Assembly: GCA_947630935.1 (NCBI GenBank)
Contig: CANRJL010000048.1
Coordinates: 1-7,871, forward strand
Direction of reading: 5' to 3'
From: an uncultured Bacilli bacterium
GTDB taxonomy: Bacteria; Bacillota_I; Bacilli_A; RF39; UBA660
Length of the DNA: 7,871 bases
A program made the translations under genes and the position numbers. The notes under the pieces were generated by a model. That model did not search any database and was not told the DNA's origin. It saw only the letters and a program-made list of their open reading frames with translations. Shown piece after piece: positions 1-5,380 of this stretch; position 1 is the first letter of the stretch; every line of letters starts with the position of its first letter.

Positions 1-1002
1 TACTTTAAAGAGATACCAAAAGCTCAATTTCCAGGAATGAAAATACCTTTAGTTGAAGCAGGTGATGGTTTATATGCGGTCGAACATAGTAACTTAACTA
101 GTTTAGGTAGTGGTTGGAATAAAACAGAATATCGTTATGCCGGAGTAAACCCAAATAATTATGTTAAATTTAATAATGAGTTATGGCGAATAATTGGTTT
201 AGTCAATGTTCAAACAGACAGTGGTGTAGAACAAAGAGTAAAAATAATTAGAACAAATGGCATAAGTGGACAAAAAGATTTTGGCAACTATGCATGGGAT
301 AGAGATAAAAATTCAGGCTATACAAATAATTGGACAACAAGTAAATTAAAAGACATGTTAAATGGAATATATTATAATAGTGGTAAAGGAGAATGTTATG
401 CAGGAAGTAATGGTAGTGATCCAAGTCAAAGTACCTGTGATTTTAGTGGAAGTAGTGCTACTTATCCAAAAGGTTTAGATGATACTGCAAGACAAATGTT
501 GGATAGTGAAATTATATGGAACATCGGTGGATGGAGAGCATCAAGTATAACAGCAGATACATTTTATGAAAAAGAGAGAGGGACAAGTACTGGAAGCAGT
601 AACACGTATCCAAATGTCTGGACAACAGCCAATGATACTATTTATCATAGTGGGTTAGGCTTAATGTATCCCAGTGATTATGGATATGCGACACATGGAG
701 GATCAACAGGAAGAGCAAGTTGTTTTGCCAAAGCATTATATAATTGGGATGGAAGTAACTATAAAACAGATTGTGCAAATAATGATTGGCTAAAACCAAG
801 TAGTGGATATAATTGGACTTTATCGCCGTATTCTTCGGGCTCGGACCTTGCGGTCCGTGTCACTTCTGACGGGTGTGTCAGCTACGGCGGCTACAGCGTC
901 TACCTCGCGTACGGTGTTTGGCCAACAGCCTACCTAAATTCTTCGGTTAAAATAACTGGTGGAAGTGGGACTATTGGTTCACCATTTACCTTGAGTTTAT
1001 AA
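1..1002 (+). CDS. Surface/secreted protein with a DGR-type variable C-terminus (5' partial)
   Basis: The reading frame is open from base 1, giving 333 visible codons and a TAA stop. The first ATG (base 37) has no properly spaced ribosome binding site, so it is internal and the true start lies upstream. The protein is rich in Gly, Ser, Asn, Tyr and Trp. It has the pattern NPNNYVKFNNELWRIIG, then a VKIIR strand and NNWTTSKLKDMLN, which I recognise from a large family of uncharacterised exported proteins in gut Firmicutes. The C-terminal segment (WTLSPYSS, a variable stretch, then YGVWPTAYL and a short constant tail) resembles the C-type-lectin/formylglycine-generating-enzyme-like fold that presents DGR variable residues. 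That fold assignment is inference. The codons for the variable stretch are GC-rich and adenine-poor, unlike the rest of the gene. Any signal peptide or anchor would be upstream. The role is probably ligand or host-surface binding; no enzymatic motif is seen. Confidence 0.8.
   Translation, partial: YFKEIPKAQFPGMKIPLVEAGDGLYAVEHSNLTSLGSGWNKTEYRYAGVNPNNYVKFNNELWRIIGLVNVQTDSGVEQRVKIIRTNGISGQKDFGNYAWDRDKNSGYTNNWTTSKLKDMLNGIYYNSGKGECYAGSNGSDPSQSTCDFSGSSATYPKGLDDTARQMLDSEIIWNIGGWRASSITADTFYEKERGTSTGSSNTYPNVWTTANDTIYHSGLGLMYPSDYGYATHGGSTGRASCFAKALYNWDGSNYKTDCANNDWLKPSSGYNWTLSPYSSGSDLAVRVTSDGCVSYGGYSVYLAYGVWPTAYLNSSVKITGGSGTIGSPFTLSL
826..930 (+). repeat. Putative DGR variable repeat (VR) within the surface protein gene
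   Basis: By hand count, bases 824-912+10 (89 bases ending near 922) contain about 62 G/C and 10 A. The 90 bases at 721-810 contain about 28 G/C and 35 A. The reading frame is intact across the island. Between bases 880 and 912 ten of eleven codons end in C (AGC, TAC, GGC, GTC, CTC), which is very unlike the A/T-ending codons elsewhere in the gene. DGR template repeats typically carry AAC/AAT codons whose adenines are replaced at random in the variable copy, giving NNC/NNT codons with few A. The order of constant and changed residues (S-G-S-D-L, V-R-V-T-S-D-G-C-V, then Y-G-V-W-P) suits such a template. Boundaries are approximate because the template is not in the window. A horizontally acquired segment is the main alternative. 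Confidence 0.68.
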
Positions 1003-1023
1003 AAAGAGTATCTACTTTTTTTT
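1001..1023 (+). terminator. Weak intrinsic terminator overlapping the stop codon
   Basis: An A-rich arm (1001-1009) can pair with 1014-1022 around the four-base loop ATCT, with one G-T wobble, and the 3' arm runs into eight Ts (1016-1023). The stem is mostly A-T with a single G-C pair, so it is weak, but its place right at the end of the surface protein gene and before a new promoter supports the call. Confidence 0.42.
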
Positions 1024-1029
1024 AATACG

Positions 1030-1060
1030 TGTTATAATTTTATTATTGAGGGTGATTGTA
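1030..1060 (+). promoter_or_regulatory. Extended -10 promoter and ribosome binding site of the PFOR gene
   Basis: TGTTATAAT (1030-1038) is an extended -10 element (TGn plus a perfect TATAAT). The -35 region falls on the T-rich terminator of the preceding gene and is poor (TCTACT at 1011-1016 at best). The expected transcript start is near 1045, leaving a leader of only about 16 bases that is almost entirely ribosome binding site. GAGGGTG at 1048-1054 lies 6-8 bases before the ATG at 1061. It therefore selects that ATG over the in-frame TTG at 1046, which would overlap the binding site. Confidence 0.62.
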
Positions 1061-4000
1061 ATGCGCAAGATTATTGATGGTAATGGTGCTTGTAGTGAGA
1101 TGGCATATTTGTTTAGTGAACTAGCTTGTATTTATCCTATTACACCATCTAGTCCAATGGCTAGTAATATTGACCATATGAGTGTTAAGGGAAGATTGAA
1201 TTTTTGGCATGATAAGGTTCGAGTTATTGAGATGCAAAGTGAAGCTGGAGCTGTTGGTGCTCTTCATGGTGCTTTGCTTTCTGGTAGTTTGGCTACTACT
1301 TTTACGGCTAGTCAGGGTCTTCTTTTGATGATTCCTAATATGTATAAGATTGCAGGGGAAGGGCTACCTGGTGTTATTCATGTAGCTTCGCGGACTGTTG
1401 CAACTCATGCGTTATCTATTTTTGGAGACCATTCGGATGTTTATGCAGTAAGACAGACTGGTTTTTGTATATTATGTAGTAATAATGTGGCTGATGCTTA
1501 TTATTTAGCTGCTGTAGCTCATTTGAGTGCAATTAAAGGTGGTTTGCCTTTTCTGCATTTTTTTGATGGTTTTAGGACAAGTCATGAATTGAATGTTATT
1601 GATACTTTAGATGAAAAAGATTTAATTTCTTTAATTGATATGGATAAATTGCAAGCTTTTAAAAATCGTAGTATAAATGTTGGTTCTTGTTTACAATATG
1701 GTATGGCAGAGAATGAAGATATTTATTTTCAAAGTTTGGAAGCAAGAAACCCATTATATAATGAAATGCCGGATGTTGTTTCTTATTATATGGAACAGAT
1801 AAATCGTTTAGCTAAGACGCATTATGCACCTTTTGAATATTATGGTTGTGCTGATGCTACTTGTGTTATTATTGCTATGGGAAGTGTTTGTGACACTATT
1901 CGGTTAGTTATTGATGAAGAAATGAAAAAAAATCGGAAATTGGGAATGATTTCTGTCCGTTTGTATCGACCTTTTTCGGCTTTATACTTAAAGAAAGTTT
2001 TACCAGCAAGTGTTCGCAAGATTGCGGTTTTAGACCGTTCAAAAGAAGCCGGAAGTAGTGGAGAACCGTTATATTTAGATGTTTTAAGTGCTCTTAGTGA
2101 TGAAGATATTAAGATTGTTGGTGGAAGGTATGGAATTAGTTCTAAAGATACTACTCCTCAAGATATTTTAGCTGTCTATGATATGTTAGATGGTACTTTA
2201 AAGAATTCTTTTACGATAGGTATTGTCGATGATATTACTCATTTAAGTTTGCCAACTAGGGAATATTCTATTAATTTATCTTTATTAGAGATTAAAATAT
2301 ATGGCTTTGGTTCTGATGGAATGGTTTCGGCTAGTAAAGATTTGTTGAAAATTATTGGTAAAGATAAGTATGTGCAAGGATATTTTGAATATGATTCTAA
2401 AAAAAGTGGGGGTGTTACGATTAGCCATCTAAGAATTGGCAATAAACCTATTTTAGCGCCTTATTATGGAAATAATACTGATATAACAGTTGTGACTAAA
2501 GATGAATATTTTCATAAATATCATTTATTAGATGGAGTTAAGGAAAATAGTCTTTTGCTTATTAATACAAATGATGAAAAAGGTTGTTTTGCTAAGATGA
2601 CTAAATATGATTATGAGATTATTAAGCAAAAGCATTTGAAAGTTTTGATGATTGATGCTGATAAAATTGCTTTAGATTGTCATATAAAGGGAAAAATAAG
2701 TAAAATTATTGAAATTATTTTGTTAGAATTATTAGGTATTTCAAATGCTTATGAAATATTAGCTGAGCGAATTGCTCTTGATTATGCAGTAAAGGGAAAA
2801 GATGTTGTTATAAATAATCAAAAAGCGATAGCAAAAGCTTTAAAGAATGTTAAAAATCATTTTTATTCTTTAGATGTTTCTTATGATATTAATTTTAAGT
2901 CTTTATCAGTTTTTGAAGCAATTCATCATCGAATGGGTGGACAATTAAGTACTTCACAAGTTAAAGATGTTTGTAATGGAGCATTTCCTTATGCAATGAG
3001 TAAGTTAGAAAAAAGAGCAGTTAGTTCGTTAGTTGCTAAGTGGGATTTTGCTAATTGTATTCAGTGTGGAATGTGTTCAATTGTCTGTCCTCATGCTGTA
3101 ATTAGACCTTTTTTACTTACAAATGATAAAGGAATTGAAGCTGTTCAAGCAAAAGGACAACACTTTTATATAGGAATTAGCGAAGCTGATTGTACTTCTT
3201 GTGGTTTATGTGTGCAAGTTTGTCCAGGAAAGAATGGTAAAAAAGCTTTAACATTAGGTAAATATGATAATAAGCAAGCTGATTTTGTTAATCATTTGTT
3301 TAATCATTATGAAAATCCTAAATTGTTTTCTAAATTTACAGTAAAAGGTAGTCAACTAGAAAAACCACGTTTTGAGTTTTCAGGAGCTTGTGCAGGATGT
3401 GGGGAAACTAGTTATATTAAGTTATTAACTCAGTTGTTTCAAGATGAAATAATAATTGCTAATGCAACAGGATGTTCATCTATTTATGGTGGTAGTGCAC
3501 CTTATACTCCTTATAGTATTCCGTGGGCTAATAGTTTATTTGAGGATAATGCTGAATTTGCTTATGGGATGCATTGTTCTTATCAGACAAAAAGAGAACG
3601 TTTAAAACAGTTATTAACTACTGCTGATGAAAGTGAAACGATAAAAGAACTTGCAAAAACAATTCTTGAAAATTTTGATAATAATGATATTGTTTTAGAT
3701 GCGGTTAAAAAATTAGCTTTGGAACCAATTTCGCAAGAACTTAGGGAATTATTAAATTACGCATCTTTTCGAGTTGTTTGGGCTATTGGTGGCGATGGTT
3801 GGGCTTATGATATTGGTTTTGGAGGAATTGACCATATTTTAGCAAGTAATGAAAATGTTAAAATATTAGTTTTAGATACTGAAGTATATTCGAATACTGG
3901 CGGGCAAATGAGTAAATCATCGCATATTGGGCAAGTGGCTGAATTTGCTGATTTAGGAAAGAAAAATGAAAAAAAAGATTTATTTAAGATTGCAATGTGT

Positions 4001-4414
4001 TATCCAAATTGCTATGTTGCTAGTGTTAGTTTAGGAGCAAATATGATGCAAACTATTAAGGCTTTTAAGGAAGCTCAAGAGCATCAAGGGCCAAGTATTA
4101 TTATTGCCTATTGTCCATGTGTTGAACATGGAATTAATGGAGGCCTAAGTTGCACCACAAAAGAACAAAAATTAGCTGTAGATGTTGGTTATTTGTTATT
4201 AATGCGTTATTATCCGGAGCAAGACTTATTAAAGTTAGATTCTAAAGAACCTGATTTTACAAGATATTCAGAATTTTTGGATAATGAAGTACGGTATCAT
4301 TCTTTAAAATTGAAAGATAAAAAATTGGCTAAGATACTTTTAGATAAAAATTTAGAAGATGCCAAAAAACGATATATTTATTATCAAAAAAAAGCATTAG
4401 AAAAAAATGATTAA
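1061..4414 (+). CDS. nifJ: Pyruvate:ferredoxin (flavodoxin) oxidoreductase, single-chain NifJ type
   Basis: This cytoplasmic enzyme oxidises pyruvate with CoA to acetyl-CoA and CO2, passing two electrons to ferredoxin or flavodoxin. It is the main pyruvate-cleaving step of anaerobic fermenters. The protein is 1117 aa from ATG 1061, slightly shorter than the usual 1170-1200 aa. Domains in order: pyruvate-binding domain I (YPITPSSPM with T28, MQSEAG with E61, R111 before ATHALSIFGDH, HFFDGFRTSHE); domain II to about residue 400; gamma domain III (GFGSDGMVSASKD onwards); a two-cluster ferredoxin domain (C666/669/672/676 and C711/714/717/721); and the thiamine-diphosphate domain (GDGWAYD from G911, then DTEVYSNTGGQ). 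The proximal cluster ligands appear to be C777, C780, C805 and C1020. T28, E61 and R111 sit three residues before the pyruvate-site residues of the Desulfovibrio africanus enzyme (T31, E64, R114), as I recall them. All expected catalytic residues are present, so it should be active. It is monocistronic and ends at a convergent terminator. Confidence 0.97.
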   Translation: MRKIIDGNGACSEMAYLFSELACIYPITPSSPMASNIDHMSVKGRLNFWHDKVRVIEMQSEAGAVGALHGALLSGSLATTFTASQGLLLMIPNMYKIAGEGLPGVIHVASRTVATHALSIFGDHSDVYAVRQTGFCILCSNNVADAYYLAAVAHLSAIKGGLPFLHFFDGFRTSHELNVIDTLDEKDLISLIDMDKLQAFKNRSINVGSCLQYGMAENEDIYFQSLEARNPLYNEMPDVVSYYMEQINRLAKTHYAPFEYYGCADATCVIIAMGSVCDTIRLVIDEEMKKNRKLGMISVRLYRPFSALYLKKVLPASVRKIAVLDRSKEAGSSGEPLYLDVLSALSDEDIKIVGGRYGISSKDTTPQDILAVYDMLDGTLKNSFTIGIVDDITHLSLPTREYSINLSLLEIKIYGFGSDGMVSASKDLLKIIGKDKYVQGYFEYDSKKSGGVTISHLRIGNKPILAPYYGNNTDITVVTKDEYFHKYHLLDGVKENSLLLINTNDEKGCFAKMTKYDYEIIKQKHLKVLMIDADKIALDCHIKGKISKIIEIILLELLGISNAYEILAERIALDYAVKGKDVVINNQKAIAKALKNVKNHFYSLDVSYDINFKSLSVFEAIHHRMGGQLSTSQVKDVCNGAFPYAMSKLEKRAVSSLVAKWDFANCIQCGMCSIVCPHAVIRPFLLTNDKGIEAVQAKGQHFYIGISEADCTSCGLCVQVCPGKNGKKALTLGKYDNKQADFVNHLFNHYENPKLFSKFTVKGSQLEKPRFEFSGACAGCGETSYIKLLTQLFQDEIIIANATGCSSIYGGSAPYTPYSIPWANSLFEDNAEFAYGMHCSYQTKRERLKQLLTTADESETIKELAKTILENFDNNDIVLDAVKKLALEPISQELRELLNYASFRVVWAIGGDGWAYDIGFGGIDHILASNENVKILVLDTEVYSNTGGQMSKSSHIGQVAEFADLGKKNEKKDLFKIAMCYPNCYVASVSLGANMMQTIKAFKEAQEHQGPSIIIAYCPCVEHGINGGLSCTTKEQKLAVDVGYLLLMRYYPEQDLLKLDSKEPDFTRYSEFLDNEVRYHSLKLKDKKLAKILLDKNLEDAKKRYIYYQKKALEKND

Positions 4415-4428
4415 TTTCATTTTTTTTG
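4401..4428. terminator. Bidirectional intrinsic terminator between convergent genes
   Basis: Bases 4401-4410 (seven A then TGA) pair with 4417-4426 (TCA then Ts) as a 10-bp hairpin with a six-base loop TTAATT. A T tract follows on both strands: T to 4428 on plus, and the complement of A4401-4407 on minus. The stem has only one G-C pair. It contains the stop codons of both genes, so each gene's last codons form one arm. Nothing else between the genes could terminate either transcript. Confidence 0.55.
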
Positions 4429-5220
4429 TTGGTCAAATTTTTTGGCTAAAAGAAATGATTGTGAATCATTTAATGGTATTATAGTTGAAGAAGTTTGAAA
4501 AATATTTTTTTCTACATCTACATAAAAATCGTATAAATCAATATTATTAAAATCTTTTGTTAATTTAGCATAATTTGCTTGAGCTAAAAGGCTAGGGTTA
4601 TTTTTGCCAAATTTTAAAATAGAATCTTTTTGAAGAAGACAAGAACAACGCTTAGTTAATGTGAAATATAAATTTAAATAATAATCTTTAACATCAATAT
4701 TTAATGTTTCTTTGATAATATCTTTTTCGAGACAATGCGTAATTATATTTGGGTTGGTAATGTTTAGTGAATAAGCACTCATTAAAATATTTATTTGATT
4801 TTGCCAAGTTTCATTTGTTAATATTGCAATGATATTTTTGGCTTGCTCATAACAAATTGAATCTACTATGGGATAACTATCAGAAACTTTTATATTGTTT
4901 TTAAGATAATCTAAAATTAAACTTTTAATATGATTGATATCTATTTCGGTTAATTTTTGTTGATATAGAATGGATGCTTCTTTAATTAAAAAATAAGTTG
5001 CTTTTATTTTATAATTTGTAAATATTAAATCTTTTCGGCTGGTTATATCTAGAGCATTATATTCTTGGTCGTTAAAGCTTATATTTTGTAAAGATATTTG
5101 CTGTTTAAAAAAATCGTAAAATTCTTTTAATTCAGGATAGAAAATTGAAGAGTCATATCCTAAATTAATTTTTTCACATAAATAAATATAAATTAAATCA
5201 TTGATATTGAAGTTATTCAT
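4417..5220 (-). CDS. Hypothetical protein, 267 aa, probably cytoplasmic and mostly helical
   Basis: I do not recognise the family. The ATG at 5220-5218 is preceded by a good binding site (AAGGAAGTG, plus-strand bases 5229-5237) about eight to ten bases upstream, so the start is firm. The stop is TGA at 4419-4417, followed two codons later by an in-frame TAA. The protein is rich in Ile, Leu, Asn, Lys and Tyr, as expected at low GC. It has no signal peptide, no clear membrane segment, and only a few scattered cysteines (including RCSCLL) without a metal-site pattern. Alternating hydrophobic and charged runs (for example residues 68-115) suggest a bundle of helices. It has its own promoter facing away from the hydrolase gene, and is convergent with the PFOR gene, so neither neighbour says what it does. 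A lineage-restricted protein is my best guess. Confidence 0.8.
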   Translation of the reverse strand: MNNFNINDLIYIYLCEKINLGYDSSIFYPELKEFYDFFKQQISLQNISFNDQEYNALDITSRKDLIFTNYKIKATYFLIKEASILYQQKLTEIDINHIKSLILDYLKNNIKVSDSYPIVDSICYEQAKNIIAILTNETWQNQINILMSAYSLNITNPNIITHCLEKDIIKETLNIDVKDYYLNLYFTLTKRCSCLLQKDSILKFGKNNPSLLAQANYAKLTKDFNNIDLYDFYVDVEKNIFQTSSTIIPLNDSQSFLLAKKFDQQKK

Positions 5221-5247
5221 AAATTAGTCACTTCCTTGTTCTGAATT

Positions 5248-5276
5248 ATCCTAGCATAGGTTTGAAAAAGGTACAA
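5248..5276 (-). promoter_or_regulatory. Promoter of the 267-aa hypothetical gene
   Basis: Read on the minus strand: TTGTAC (-35, bases 5276-5271), a 17-base spacer, then TGC-TAGGAT (extended -10, hexamer at 5253-5248). Spacing is ideal and the TGn extension offsets imperfect hexamers. It lies 28 bases upstream of the start codon, with the ribosome binding site in between. Confidence 0.5.
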
Positions 5277-5324
5277 GAATAAAATATTATTTTTTTATTA
5301 ATATATGTTTCTTTGTCTTAAACA

Positions 5325-5375
5325 TTTACAAATAAAAAATTTGCATGCTATAATAAGTTATAGTAAAAGAGGTGG
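5325..5375 (+). promoter_or_regulatory. Promoter and ribosome binding site of the cell-wall hydrolase gene
   Basis: TTTACA (-35, 5325-5330; five of six consensus bases), 18-base spacer, TGC-TATAAT (extended -10; perfect hexamer at 5349-5354). The strong ribosome binding site AGAGGTGG (5368-5375) lies five bases before ATG 5381. The predicted transcript start is near 5361. A perfect 6-bp inverted repeat, CTATAA-TAAG-TTATAG (5348-5363), overlaps the -10 and the start point and could be an operator. Confidence 0.7.
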
Positions 5376-5380
5376 TAAAA

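Noticed and set aside
37..39. ATG at base 37 as start of the surface protein
   Set aside because: The frame is open to base 1 and the AGGA before this ATG is directly adjacent with no spacing, so the gene begins upstream of the window.
824..930. GC-rich island as a recent horizontal insertion or assembly artefact
   Set aside because: The frame and the protein family pattern (LSPYSS ... YGVxP) continue through it without a break, and there are no flanking repeats. Adenine-directed mutagenesis explains the base bias better, although only a genome search can settle it.
1046..1048. TTG at 1046 as start of the PFOR gene
   Set aside because: It overlaps the GAGGGTG ribosome binding site that serves ATG 1061, and conserved PFOR sequence begins with MRKIIDGNG at 1061.
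2239..2442. Minus-strand open frame of 67 codons inside the PFOR gene
   Set aside because: It is antisense to conserved PFOR coding sequence (domain III), has no ribosome binding site of note and no recognisable product.
4411..4419. Possible use of TGA as Trp (Mycoplasma code), extending the minus-strand protein by two residues to TAA
   Set aside because: Trp is encoded by TGG in the visible genes and no internal in-frame TGA is present, so the standard code is simpler. A tandem stop alone is not evidence of recoding.
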